A DNA stretch of 58,853 nucleotides, from positions 1 through 58,853 of the forward strand of contig UCEZ01000034.1 of assembly GCA_900471525.1 (NCBI GenBank). The letters run 5' to 3'. This document shows, piece by piece, positions 49,333 through 58,272 of this stretch. Origin of the DNA: Hyphomicrobiales bacterium. Its GTDB lineage: Bacteria; Pseudomonadota; Alphaproteobacteria; Rhizobiales; Rhizobiaceae. Position 1 is the first letter of the stretch; the number at the start of each line of letters is the position of its first letter. Both the position numbers and the translations under genes were made by a program. The notes under the pieces were generated by a model. It had not been told where the DNA came from, ran no database searches, and saw only the letters and a list, made by a program, of their open reading frames with translations.

Positions 49333-49860
49333 TCAGCCTCCTTGGCTGGCCGAAACAGTCAAGCTCTTCTTGAGCCTGTCCATGTTCGGTGAGACCGTGT
49401 CTTCTTTCGTCAGCTTTGCATATTCATCCTCAGGCTTGGGTCTGAAAGTCTTGAAGATGTACCAGTTTCCGCTGGGTTCGCGCCGTTGATAGATCGTGCC
49501 GCGGTCGCGAACGTGCTGGAAACAGGTATTGGCTGGTGCACTGCCTTCCTTGGTGACCCACACAGCCACCAGACAGAGGCGTCCGTCGTTGTCGATTTTC
49601 CATCTGCCTTCGGCAAATGTCGGTTTGCCCGGCTTCTCGGAGAAGGCTATCAAGCGGCGATCCTTGCCGATGAAGCGAGCGCCACCGGCAGACCATTGCC
49701 ATGTTTTGTCGCCATAGATCTGGCGCAGTTCGTGCGCCGTGACTGGAACAGTATTCCGAGGCAGAATAGTCTGCTGGGCATAAGCAGGCGTCAGCAGCGT
49801 TCCGATCAGCATTCCTCCGACGAAAAATGCCATGGCGCCGACCCTTGCGATCTTACTCAT
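49333..49860 (-). CDS. DUF995 exported protein
   Basis: A 175-residue periplasmic protein with a signal peptide (VGAMAFFVGGMLIGTLLTPA, cleaved near AYA-QQ). The DUF995 blocks are AHELRQIYGDKTWQWSAGGA, then FAEGRWKIDNDGRLCLVAVW and ANTCFQHVRDRGTIYQRREP; two cysteines could form a disulfide. The function is unknown. The family is common beside rhizobial polysaccharide genes. The ATG at 49860 overlaps the ugd stop by eight bases; the longer frame upstream lies inside ugd. Confidence 0.82.
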   Translation of the reverse strand: MSKIARVGAMAFFVGGMLIGTLLTPAYAQQTILPRNTVPVTAHELRQIYGDKTWQWSAGGARFIGKDRRLIAFSEKPGKPTFAEGRWKIDNDGRLCLVAVWVTKEGSAPANTCFQHVRDRGTIYQRREPSGNWYIFKTFRPKPEDEYAKLTKEDTVSPNMDRLKKSLTVSASQGG

Positions 49861-51316
49861 GGTCAAGCTCCCTCTGGACACTGGCGCTGCTTGCCCTCGT
49901 AAAACTCGAGCCACGGAGACTGCGCGTACCGTTGTGCACCTCGACGCCGGGCGGCACATAGGTGACGCGGCGCTTGAGCCTGATGATCCGATCTTCGGGC
50001 GCTTGCCTGGTCGGATGCCCGACACGCTCGGCCGTGAAACCGTACCTGTTGACCAGCATATCGAGGTCGTAAACGCCGCGGAGATCGAGAAACACGCGCC
50101 GCTTCATCGTCGCGCCGAGCCGTTTGAAGTCGAGATTTTGAAGGCACTGCCAATCCGTCATCAGGACAATCGCGTCGGCCTCCTCCGCGCATTCATAGGG
50201 GTTGCTGGAAAATGTCACATCGCGCAGCAGCGCATGGGCATTCTTCATCCCCCTCGGATCGAATGCGTGCACATTTGCCCCCGCGCTTTGCAGCGCATGG
50301 ATGAGTGTCAGCGACGGTGCGTCGCGCATATCGTCTGTACCAGCCTTGAATGTCAGTCCGAGCACGGCGATCTTCTTGAACTGCAGGGTTTCGCCCAGCA
50401 GCGCTCTCAGCCGATGCGCGAGTGTGCGCTTGCGTGATGTATTGGAAGCGATCGTTTCTTCGACAAGACGCAGGGAAACCCCGCACTCCTGCGCCGTGCG
50501 CAGAAGCGCCGTCGTGTCCTTTGGAAAACAGGAGCCGCCATAGCCGGGGCCGGCCTTCAGGAATGCAGCGCCGATGCGCTTGTCCATACCCATTCCGATC
50601 GCGATTTCATCGATGTTGGCACCGACCTTCTCGCAAAGATCGGCCATTTCATTGATGAAGGCGATCTTCGTGGCAAGGAAAGCATTGGCTGCATATTTGG
50701 TAAGCTCGGCGCTGCGGCGCGTCGTCGTGATCACCGGCACGCCGGCCTCCATGAGCGGGCGGTAGAGCGCGAGAAGCAATGCCCGTGCCCGGTCGCTATC
50801 GCAGCCGATAACCACACGATCCGGCTTGTTGAAATCGGCGATTGCCGAACCTTCGCGGAGAAACTCGGGATTGGATGCAACCTCGAAGTCTGCGTTGGGC
50901 CGGACGGAGCGCATGAGCGCCTCGAGCCTTTCGCTGGTGCCAACCGGCACGGTTGATTTGGTGACAACCAACGTCGGCCCGCACAAGGCCAAAGCCGTCT
51001 GCTGGGCTGCCTTGAAGACATGGGACAGATCCGCATCGCCATCATGGGCGCTTGCCGGGGTGCCGACGGCGATGAAGACGATGTCGATGTCACGCACCGC
51101 CTTCTTGAGATCGGTCGCGAACTGTAGGTGCCCCGACTGGAGACTGGATGTCACGAGATTGGTAAGGCCAGGCTCGAAAATCGCCACCTCGCCGCGATTG
51201 AGCGCGTCGATCCGGGCGTTGTCTACATCGACGCAAATTACATGATGACCCCAGGCGGAGAAGCATGCTCCGCTGACGAGGCCGACATATCCTGTTCCAA
51301 TAATAGCAATCTTCAT
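49853..51316 (-). CDS. ugd: UDP-glucose 6-dehydrogenase
   Basis: A 487-residue UDP-glucose/GDP-mannose dehydrogenase. N-terminal NAD motif KIAIIGTGYVGLVSGACFSA; then VFIAVGTPASAHDGDADLSH; the active-site block PGYGGSCFPKDTTALL with the catalytic Cys; and VLGLTFKAGTDDMRDAPSLT. It makes UDP-glucuronate, the substrate for the UDP-xylose synthase two genes upstream. A C-terminal extension of about 50 residues (RQAPEDRIIRLKRRVTYVPP) goes beyond the usual ~435 length and has no known role. Confidence 0.94.
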   Translation of the reverse strand: MKIAIIGTGYVGLVSGACFSAWGHHVICVDVDNARIDALNRGEVAIFEPGLTNLVTSSLQSGHLQFATDLKKAVRDIDIVFIAVGTPASAHDGDADLSHVFKAAQQTALALCGPTLVVTKSTVPVGTSERLEALMRSVRPNADFEVASNPEFLREGSAIADFNKPDRVVIGCDSDRARALLLALYRPLMEAGVPVITTTRRSAELTKYAANAFLATKIAFINEMADLCEKVGANIDEIAIGMGMDKRIGAAFLKAGPGYGGSCFPKDTTALLRTAQECGVSLRLVEETIASNTSRKRTLAHRLRALLGETLQFKKIAVLGLTFKAGTDDMRDAPSLTLIHALQSAGANVHAFDPRGMKNAHALLRDVTFSSNPYECAEEADAIVLMTDWQCLQNLDFKRLGATMKRRVFLDLRGVYDLDMLVNRYGFTAERVGHPTRQAPEDRIIRLKRRVTYVPPGVEVHNGTRSLRGSSFTRASSASVQRELDHE

Positions 51317-51349
51317 ATGAATGTTCCCCCCAAATGCTTTATTTTCTCG

Positions 51350-53212
51350 CTATAAAATCCCATGCCATTTGATCTTGAACCGCGTAATCTTGACCTGAGA
51401 GCCTCCCTGGCCCGCCCCCGCGACAGAGAAGTGTGTTTCGGTGAACGTGATAACGTTTTGTCCATAGGCGACCGCTTCGAGGCCATGGGTGCCGCGCGCA
51501 TAGATCGCATTGCTGGTCACGGCCAGGCACATCACCAAGGTTGCCACCGCGGCCAGGCCTCTCCTGGATGTCGAGACTAACGAAAGGCCGTTTTCCCGAG
51601 CGTGGCCGATGATTATGACGGCCAGAACAGCGGAATAGACGATCGAGTTGATGATCGCGAAAAGGTAGTACCCCTTGGCCGAGCCCGGATCGACGGTCAG
51701 CAAGGCTGCTGCCGACGAAGAAACCGACATCACAATGTAAGGTGCGAGTACCCGTAGTGGCGGAAATGCTGCGATCTTGCCGTCCTTCGGCGTGATCCGG
51801 AAATCCACGAAGGAGCCGGTGATCTGGTCCCGCACGGCAAAGAAAGAGCCGGCAAGCGACCATGGCCAGCGCGCCAGTAGAAACACCGCCGATTCCCAGC
51901 CGAGAATCTTCGCGTCATGAGGCCGGAAAGCTCCAGTGGAACGCCAATAGAAAGCCAGCCCAACCAGCACGATCGACAAAGGCAGGATATGCGCGAGGAA
52001 ATCCGGATACGTCACATTGACGAAGTTACGGCCCGTTGCCAGCGCTACGATCGGCAGCAGGAACATAGCCGCCATGAAAAGCGAGAACAGCGGATACCAG
52101 AGTTGCGAGAACAGGAATTGAAACTGAAGCTTGCCTGAAAGGCTTGGCACATAGTCCTTCGAATAACGAAGCAGGATCGTGACAAGACTTCGCGACCACT
52201 GGAATTCCTGGACGGCAAGGTCGGCGAAGGTACGTGGTCCTTCGCCGTGGGCAATCGCATCGATAGCGTGAACGCCCTTCCATCCACCAGCATTCATCAG
52301 CAGCGTGGTCGAATGATCTTCCGCCAATTCAGGCCCGAGACCGCCGATTTGTTTCAGCGCCGCGGTTCGCACGGCATAGTGCGAGCCGATGCACAACGGA
52401 GCCCAGCCGTTATTGTAACCGATCTGCAGACAGCCGTGCATGCTGGCTTCCGCCTGAAGCCGCCCCCGCGCCGCCCAGCTTTGCGCTGCATTCGAATCGC
52501 AGATGCTCGGAGCCGATACATAGCCGACGGCAGAATCCGCGAAGGGCCGCATGATTTCACGCAGATAGGTCTTGTCCGGCACATGGTCAGCGTCGAACTG
52601 CGCAACAAAATCGTACCGGGCATACCCATAGTGATCGTAGAAATAGGCAAGGTTGCCTTCCTTGCAGCGTGTGCGCCGCGGCCAGGACTTGCGATGATAG
52701 GCTTCCACGCCCTGCCGGGTCGAGATGAAGATGCCATGACGGGCGCACCATGTGATCGTCGCGGGGTCCGGCGCCTCATCCGCCAGCCAGACGTCGAAGT
52801 CATAGCCAACCTGTTCAAGCATGGCGTTGAGGGTCTTGCGAACGACCTCAAACGGTTCGGAAGGCGCCTTGGTAACAACCAGGGCAATTCGCCCCGGAAC
52901 GCATTGCTTTGCAATGTACCGGGTCATCTTGCTGCCGGCGAACAGGTAGATGAAGTAAGCCGGGAGCAATGTTATCCATGCCATGATCAAGGACAGGGTG
53001 GTAAAAGACACGAACGAGATGACGTGCTCCGGCCTGAACCACCATAGCCAGAACCAGGCCAATCCCCCGATCCATGCCGTAACGCCGGCAACATAAGCAA
53101 CGCGCCGTTCTCCCGTAAAGACAGGGACCAGCCGTTCGGATGGCCTGCGTCTGGCAACCCGCTGCCTCGCGCGGCTCGACCCTGCAGGGGACTGCTCAGA
53201 CCAGAACGTCAT
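51350..53212 (-). CDS. Membrane-bound GT2 polysaccharide synthase
   Basis: A 620-residue processive beta-glycosyltransferase. N-terminal helices (VAYVAGVTAWIGGLAWFWLW, FTTLSLIMAWITLLPAYFIY), catalytic DVWLADEAPD and the D-x-D in FVAQFDADHVPD, the acceptor block LAEDHSTTLLMNAGGWKGVH, and QEFQWSRSLVTILLRYSKDY in place of QxxRW. Further helices follow, and a C-terminal periplasmic tail. No PilZ domain is present, unlike BcsA. By context it makes the arabinose/xylose-containing polymer. Start 53212 overlaps the epimerase gene by 17 bases. The frame upstream belongs to the epimerase. Confidence 0.88.
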   Translation of the reverse strand: MTFWSEQSPAGSSRARQRVARRRPSERLVPVFTGERRVAYVAGVTAWIGGLAWFWLWWFRPEHVISFVSFTTLSLIMAWITLLPAYFIYLFAGSKMTRYIAKQCVPGRIALVVTKAPSEPFEVVRKTLNAMLEQVGYDFDVWLADEAPDPATITWCARHGIFISTRQGVEAYHRKSWPRRTRCKEGNLAYFYDHYGYARYDFVAQFDADHVPDKTYLREIMRPFADSAVGYVSAPSICDSNAAQSWAARGRLQAEASMHGCLQIGYNNGWAPLCIGSHYAVRTAALKQIGGLGPELAEDHSTTLLMNAGGWKGVHAIDAIAHGEGPRTFADLAVQEFQWSRSLVTILLRYSKDYVPSLSGKLQFQFLFSQLWYPLFSLFMAAMFLLPIVALATGRNFVNVTYPDFLAHILPLSIVLVGLAFYWRSTGAFRPHDAKILGWESAVFLLARWPWSLAGSFFAVRDQITGSFVDFRITPKDGKIAAFPPLRVLAPYIVMSVSSSAAALLTVDPGSAKGYYLFAIINSIVYSAVLAVIIIGHARENGLSLVSTSRRGLAAVATLVMCLAVTSNAIYARGTHGLEAVAYGQNVITFTETHFSVAGAGQGGSQVKITRFKIKWHGIL

Positions 53213-54188
53213 GAGCAACCTCCAGTCCGAAAGTCGGAGCAGCGGTACGAATGATCGTTTCGATGTCCGAGAAACGGGGGGTGAAGTGCAGTTCGGATTG
53301 GGCGACCTTGAGATCGGAATAAAGCGCGGGGGGGTCGCCCTCCCGCCGTGCTTCGCAACGAACGGGGACACAACGCCGCGTGAGCCGTTCGATCGTGTCG
53401 ATAATCTGCCGTACGGACGTGCCCTGGCCAGAGCCCAGATTGGCCGCCATGTTTTTGCCGCCGGCGATCAGATGCTGGACCGCCGACACGTGTGCCTGAG
53501 CGAGATCCGTGACATGGACATAATCGCGAATGCACGTGCCGTCCGGTGTATCGTAGTCGTCGCCAAAGACCGTGAGCTCGGGGATTCTGCCTGCCGCGGC
53601 CATAAGGGCGCGGGGGATGAGATGGGTCTCCGGATCGTGCCTCTCCCGAAGCTCGCCATCGATGTCGGCGCCAGCGGCGTTAAAGTAGCGCAAGGCGACA
53701 TAGCGGAGATTGTAAGCCGAAGCGTAATCCTTCAGCATCATTTCGCCGATCAGCTTCGTGCGCCCATAGGGATTTATGGGGAGCTGCGGACTACCCTCGG
53801 CAATCGGTAGTCTGGCCGGAATTCCATAGGTGGCGCAACTGCTTGAAAAAACGATATTTCTAAGCTTGATTTCCACGCATGTGTCGAGCAGCGAGAGGAT
53901 ACCGGCAACATTGTTACTATAATATTTGCGCGGATCGACCGTAGATTCCCCTACATAGGCCGATGCGGCGAAATGAATGACGCAGACGGGCTGCCAGAGT
54001 TTGATCGCATATTTCAGCTGATCGCGGTCGCGCACGTCGCCACGAACGAGCGGTCCCCATTTTGCATTCTCTTTGTTTCCGGTTGAGAGGTTGTCATAGG
54101 CCACCGGCGTGAAGCCCGACTGATGCAAAAGCTTGCACGTATGACTGCCGATATAGCCGGCTCCGCCGGTGACGAGAACAGTATCCAT
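53196..54188 (-). CDS. galE: UDP-sugar 4-epimerase (GalE family; UDP-xylose 4-epimerase candidate)
   Basis: A 330-residue extended SDR. NAD motif MDTVLVTGGAGYIGSHTCKL, the catalytic S-Y-K type blocks NIVFSSSCATYGIPARLPIA and INPYGRTKLIGEMMLKDY, and RYFNAAGADIDGELRERHDP. It is of the GalE type. In S. meliloti the gene in this position (uxe) turns UDP-xylose into UDP-arabinose and can also act on UDP-glucose. The same place next to uxs and the GT2 makes that the likely role. Start 54188 fits the NAD motif; the longer frame is in the intergenic gap and uxs. Confidence 0.88.
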   Translation of the reverse strand: MDTVLVTGGAGYIGSHTCKLLHQSGFTPVAYDNLSTGNKENAKWGPLVRGDVRDRDQLKYAIKLWQPVCVIHFAASAYVGESTVDPRKYYSNNVAGILSLLDTCVEIKLRNIVFSSSCATYGIPARLPIAEGSPQLPINPYGRTKLIGEMMLKDYASAYNLRYVALRYFNAAGADIDGELRERHDPETHLIPRALMAAAGRIPELTVFGDDYDTPDGTCIRDYVHVTDLAQAHVSAVQHLIAGGKNMAANLGSGQGTSVRQIIDTIERLTRRCVPVRCEARREGDPPALYSDLKVAQSELHFTPRFSDIETIIRTAAPTFGLEVAHDVLV

Positions 54189-54199
54189 CGCTCTGCCTT

Positions 54200-55228
54200 T
54201 CAGTTGCCCGCTGCGGCATGCCGCAGGGCGCGGTCGAAATAGGCGATGGTCGAGAGAAGGCCATCCTCGACATCGACGTGTGGGCACCAGCCAAGCTGTG
54301 CCGCCGCTCGGCTGATATCCGGCCGGCGCTGCTGGGGATCGTCAACGGCAGGAAGGAGATGGATGATCGAGGACTTTGAATTGGTGAGACGAATGATACG
54401 CTCGGCCAAGTCGATCACCGTCAATTCAGTCGGATTTCCGAGATTGATCGGGCCAGTCACATCCGGGGATGTACCCAAAAATCGCATGAACCCGCCGATC
54501 AGATCATCGACGTAGCAGAACGAGCGCGTCTGCAGCCCGGATCCATAGATGGTGATTGGTTCATTGCGCAGTGCCTGAACGATGAAATTCGAGATGACAC
54601 GCCCATCGTCAGGACGCATGCGCGGCCCATAGGTATTGAAAATCCGGGCGACTTTGATCTTGAGGTCATAGAGACGACGATAGTCGAAAAACTGCGTCTC
54701 GGCGCAACGCTTTCCCTCGTCATAGCAGGCGCGAGGTCCTATCGTGCTGACATTGCCGAAGTAGTCTTCGCGCTGTGGCGACACCAGCGGATCGCCGTAC
54801 ACCTCCGAAGTCGATGCCTGGACAATGACCGCGTCACGGCGGCGGGCAAGTTCCAGCAGGTTTCGCGCTCCGACGATATTGGTGAAGAGGGTGCCTATTG
54901 GATCCGCCTGATAGGCGGGAGGCGAAGCCGGACTTGCAAAATTGAAGATCGCATCGACCTTGGCGTTGAGCGGTGTCCGCACGTCATGTCGCCGGAACGT
55001 GAAGTTCGGCAGGTCGAGCAGGTGTTTGATGTTTTCGATACGCCCCGTCGAAAGATCATCAATGCAGATGACGTCATAGTCTGCCGCCAGCAGGGCTTCA
55101 CACAGGTGAGAACCCAAAAAACCGGAGCCACCCGCAACAAGTATTTTCTTGAGAAATTTACTCTTGTTACTAGGAAAGTGGAGAATATTTTCAGTAGTAT
55201 CCCTTTTTTGATTAACTGTTCTCGCCAT
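54200..55228 (-). CDS. uxs1: UDP-glucuronate decarboxylase (UDP-xylose synthase)
   Basis: A 342-residue extended SDR. After a ~27-residue hydrophilic leader comes KKILVAGGSGFLGSHLCEAL. The UXS-specific blocks are clear: IFNFASPASPPAYQADPIGT, then VIVQASTSEVYGDPLVSPQR, GPRACYDEGKRCAETQFFDY and VARIFNTYGPRMRPDDGRVI. The Y-x-x-x-K (YDEGK) and the Arg residues binding the carboxylate are intact. It converts UDP-glucuronate (from Ugd) to UDP-xylose. First gene of the operon; the tandem direct repeat lies 37 bases upstream. Confidence 0.93.
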   Translation of the reverse strand: MARTVNQKRDTTENILHFPSNKSKFLKKILVAGGSGFLGSHLCEALLAADYDVICIDDLSTGRIENIKHLLDLPNFTFRRHDVRTPLNAKVDAIFNFASPASPPAYQADPIGTLFTNIVGARNLLELARRRDAVIVQASTSEVYGDPLVSPQREDYFGNVSTIGPRACYDEGKRCAETQFFDYRRLYDLKIKVARIFNTYGPRMRPDDGRVISNFIVQALRNEPITIYGSGLQTRSFCYVDDLIGGFMRFLGTSPDVTGPINLGNPTELTVIDLAERIIRLTNSKSSIIHLLPAVDDPQQRRPDISRAAAQLGWCPHVDVEDGLLSTIAYFDRALRHAAAGN

Positions 55229-55892
55229 GTCTCATCCCCCCGCATGGACTACACAAAACCAAACGCCGAATGCAGAACCCCCAAAATTCCACTAAATGCC
55301 GAATGTAAACTCCCCCAAAATTTCACGGGAACGGGAACGCCAACTCGCCAATACTCTTGATAGAGCGCGAGATGCGGGCCGATTCTGTCCTGTGGTCGGT
55401 TGGAAACGTCAGATCGAAGGTTCAATCCGATTAAGTAAAAAATGGTTACCTATACATTAATTCCATTATGCCCCTGATTGTGACAAGAGTCAAAGAGGAT
55501 TTAGACGTTTCTTAAATATTGAAAAACCACACGTTTTCAGTGTCAAAATGAAACACGAAGAAAAATCCTTCCGATAATCACTACTTACGACAAAGTAATA
55601 ATACTTTACGTACAACAGCATGCGTGTCGCATGCAAAAGAAGTAACGGACCGACCAGGAGGCTCAATCACCGTGGCACTTCCAATGAATGGGGTTGCGAG
55701 TATACGTTTATTCTGGCTATAAAAGGTTGTGTTGTGCCAAATCCGTACATTTGACCGGATTGGCTACAATGATCGAATTCGCTGCACTATGCCCGCCGAT
55801 CGCCTAATTGAAGAATTTCTAATAAAACTCTCGTTAAGGATGTAGTGAGATACTGCCATCCGAGACAGGAATTCGTCATTCGTGAGGCAAGG
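55229..55892. other. AT-rich intergenic region upstream of the uxs operon
   Basis: About 660 bases without a convincing gene, notably more AT-rich than its surroundings from about 55430 to 55650. It holds the tandem direct repeat (55265-55326) and should contain the uxs promoter and, on the other strand, that of the small lipoprotein. No AraC-type regulator gene (cuxR in S. meliloti) is here. Confidence 0.65.
55265..55326 (-). repeat. Tandem imperfect direct repeat upstream of uxs
   Basis: GCCGAATG-NNN-A-CCCCCAAAATT-CAC occurs at 55265-55292 and again at 55298-55326, start to start 33 bp apart, i.e. about three helical turns. The copies differ at a few positions. It is 37-98 bases upstream of the uxs start, where an activator would bind. 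Confidence 0.8.
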
Positions 55893-56243
55893 ATGGACTC
55901 GAAAAAGGTTGGGACACATACGCGTCTCGCGTCGGCAAGAACACAACTTCGCCGAGTTTCGTGCGCGGCGATGGTCGGTCTGGCTTCATTGCTGGCGTCC
56001 TGCTCTTCTGAGCGGCCACTCGAACTGACATTTGCCGCACCGTATCACGCCCCCAAGAAGGGCGCGGTTCACAGTGCGACTGCAACGAAGGTTCACCAGG
56101 CGAGCACCAAAGCCTCCGCCGCGGACACCGCTCGATACGTGGTAGGTCTGAGGACGGATAACCGCGTGGTCGCCTATGGCCGCGGGCCGTACATCTGTTC
56201 GCCGAGCGGCTTTGGCCAGACATCGCGCTGCGTGCTCCGCTGA
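55893..56243 (+). CDS. Small putative lipoprotein
   Basis: A 116-residue protein. A basic N-terminus (MDSKKVGTHTRLASARTQLR) is followed by a hydrophobic core with lipobox CAAMVGLASLLASC. The mature part is Ser/Ala/Thr-rich and ends GRGPYICSPSGFGQTSRCVL plus Arg, with two cysteines. This C-terminal Cys-x6-12-Cys end is seen in small secreted rhizobial proteins; I do not know a function. GAGGCAAGG precedes ATG 55893. It is transcribed away from the uxs operon. Confidence 0.68.
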   Translation: MDSKKVGTHTRLASARTQLRRVSCAAMVGLASLLASCSSERPLELTFAAPYHAPKKGAVHSATATKVHQASTKASAADTARYVVGLRTDNRVVAYGRGPYICSPSGFGQTSRCVLR

Positions 56244-56342
56244 AATTTCAACTGACATTCCAGTGAAGTCCCTTCCTTGCATGCACGACCGCGCTGTGCC
56301 TGCCCCGCCTGAAACAAATGGCGCTGAGCCCCCTTCACACAG

Positions 56343-57929
56343 CTACTTCGCTGAAATGGCGGTGGGTGGCGTGAGCCGGTAAATCAGCATCGTGTCGTCA
56401 TCGACGACGCGATCGGCGGTCTTGTCGAGATGTGCAATGAGACCCGTGTTGTATTCGATAAGCTTGCGCCCCTTGGAGTCGCGGGCGTTTTTCGCGATAC
56501 CGAACCACGCCGCATTTTTCGCGCGCAGTGCTTCCAGTGCGCCGATCGCATCGCCGTCATCGAGAAGTACCGACCAGTCATTCATCCCCCCGCCCGGCGG
56601 AAAGACCCAACCGCGGCGTCTGCTGTAGTATATCGCGATTGGATCGCCGATCGTGGTCGAGACCGCAACGACCAAGTCGCCCGGCTTGCTGACAAAACTC
56701 AGCTGCTCGCCAAGTGCATGGCCGGATTGCGCATACGGGGTCTTCATCAGCTGGACCCCGGGAAAAGTTCCGCCAATGATCACGACACCCACAATGGCCG
56801 CCAGTCGCAGCCAGCGCGAGCGCGAGCCCGAATGGAGGTCGCCGCCAATGGTGCTCAACAGGACGAGCCCCCGGCCTGCCAATGCCGCCACCGGCACGCT
56901 GAAGATATGGAAATTCCACGGATTGGTTTTGATCTCGCGCGCGGCGAAGAAATAAACCAGAGCGGCACCGGCAAGCCAAGCGTGGAAAAACCATGGGGCC
57001 TTGCCGCGCGCCGGTTCAGTTGCCGTCGGCGGCGTGGCCAGCAGCGCGATCCCGGCGAGTATGACCACCGGCAAGGAAAAGAGCCAGTTACCGGCTATCT
57101 TCCATGCGGCAGGGATATAGAAGGCTTCGTTGAAGAATTTGGACAGCCCGTCGTCCCATAAATACCCGCTGCCGGCGACATGATAGGGCGGATAGTTCGC
57201 CCCGACATAGAGCGCCCATCGATAGTAGCCGAGGATCAGCATGCCGGCGACCAACGCAACCGGCACGACCTGAAAGATGCGGTACGGGTTGAGCCTGCCT
57301 CTCATCTGAAGAATGGAAAATGTCGCATAGGTCATCGGAACGACCACGGCGATACCGGGCAGCTTGGCGAGCACGCCTAAAGTCGTAATCAAACCCGAGA
57401 GAACCAGAAGACCGGCGCGGTCTTCCTGCAGATAGGCGACATACAGCCAGGCACCGGTGATGACGAGGGACAGCATCGCGGGATCGGGAAGAAAGGACTG
57501 GTCGATAAAAACAGCCCCGGGCATGATGGCGAGCAGGAAAGCGCCGGCGTGCGCATGCACCGTATCCCAAACGCGGTCGAGCAATCGATGCAGCGCGAAG
57601 ACGCCCCACACTCCAAAGGCAACAGCCACCAGCCGTCCCAGCCAATCGTGCCAGCCGAACAGGCTATAAAGCAGCGCTGTGATATAGGAGATTATCTGAA
57701 GTTCGCGGCCCTGGTAGGCGGGATCCGGCCCGGTCCAGCTCACCTCGGGAAAAAAGATGTTCCAACTGCGCGTGAAGAAATTATCGGCCATCATCGCCGT
57801 ACTTGCTTCACGCCAGCTGAAAGCATCGATCAAAGGCTGCTGGACATCATGGAGACGAAACAGGGCGGCAAGCGCCAGTATCGCTGCCAGAATTGCGGAA
57901 TTGCGCGGCCCGATCCTGAGCTCCGGCAT
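56343..57929 (-). CDS. GT39/ArnT-type membrane glycosyltransferase
   Basis: A 528-residue integral membrane protein with 11-12 helices. The N-terminal periplasmic loop holds the acidic block ALFRLHDVQQPLIDAFSWRE (Asp-x-x-x-W-R-E), typical of the PMT/ArnT superfamily, followed by GWHDWLGRLVAVAFGVWGVF and PGAVFIDQSFLPDPAMLSLV. Such enzymes take a sugar from a polyprenyl-phosphate donor and move it to a lipid, glycan or protein outside the inner membrane. The C-terminal ~110 residues form a soluble domain. Start 57929 is preferred: GGGAGG is five bases away. It may decorate lipid A or the nearby polysaccharide. Confidence 0.82.
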   Translation of the reverse strand: MPELRIGPRNSAILAAILALAALFRLHDVQQPLIDAFSWREASTAMMADNFFTRSWNIFFPEVSWTGPDPAYQGRELQIISYITALLYSLFGWHDWLGRLVAVAFGVWGVFALHRLLDRVWDTVHAHAGAFLLAIMPGAVFIDQSFLPDPAMLSLVITGAWLYVAYLQEDRAGLLVLSGLITTLGVLAKLPGIAVVVPMTYATFSILQMRGRLNPYRIFQVVPVALVAGMLILGYYRWALYVGANYPPYHVAGSGYLWDDGLSKFFNEAFYIPAAWKIAGNWLFSLPVVILAGIALLATPPTATEPARGKAPWFFHAWLAGAALVYFFAAREIKTNPWNFHIFSVPVAALAGRGLVLLSTIGGDLHSGSRSRWLRLAAIVGVVIIGGTFPGVQLMKTPYAQSGHALGEQLSFVSKPGDLVVAVSTTIGDPIAIYYSRRRGWVFPPGGGMNDWSVLLDDGDAIGALEALRAKNAAWFGIAKNARDSKGRKLIEYNTGLIAHLDKTADRVVDDDTMLIYRLTPPTAISAK

Positions 57930-58272
57930 CATGTCCTCCCTGTCCCTCGCCATCATCGTTAAATTATGACGAGGCTAAGGTACAGGCGCAGGAACGCCGA
58001 CGGCATTGTCATTTTGCTCGAAATACGTCAGCGGCAGGCAGCAACGTCGATTTTGGACAAACGTCCGATCACGGCATTCCATTCCGCATGGGAGGGGTCC
58101 ACGGCTTCAGGGCGAGTGACGGGCACAGGGCTCTATAGCAACCCCTGAGATCGCGAAAAATTGGCCGATTCCGAGAAGATGAGCTTATCGCTGGATATTC
58201 GAATCGCGCTCACCTCAAGAGTTCGCCCAATCTGCGGTCACAGTTGGCAATCACGCCTGATCCGTCGCCGCA
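57930..58272. other. Intergenic stretch without a recognisable gene
   Basis: It lies between the GT39 gene and the exported RidA gene. No coding frame, promoter match, hairpin or repeat stands out. Confidence 0.5.
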
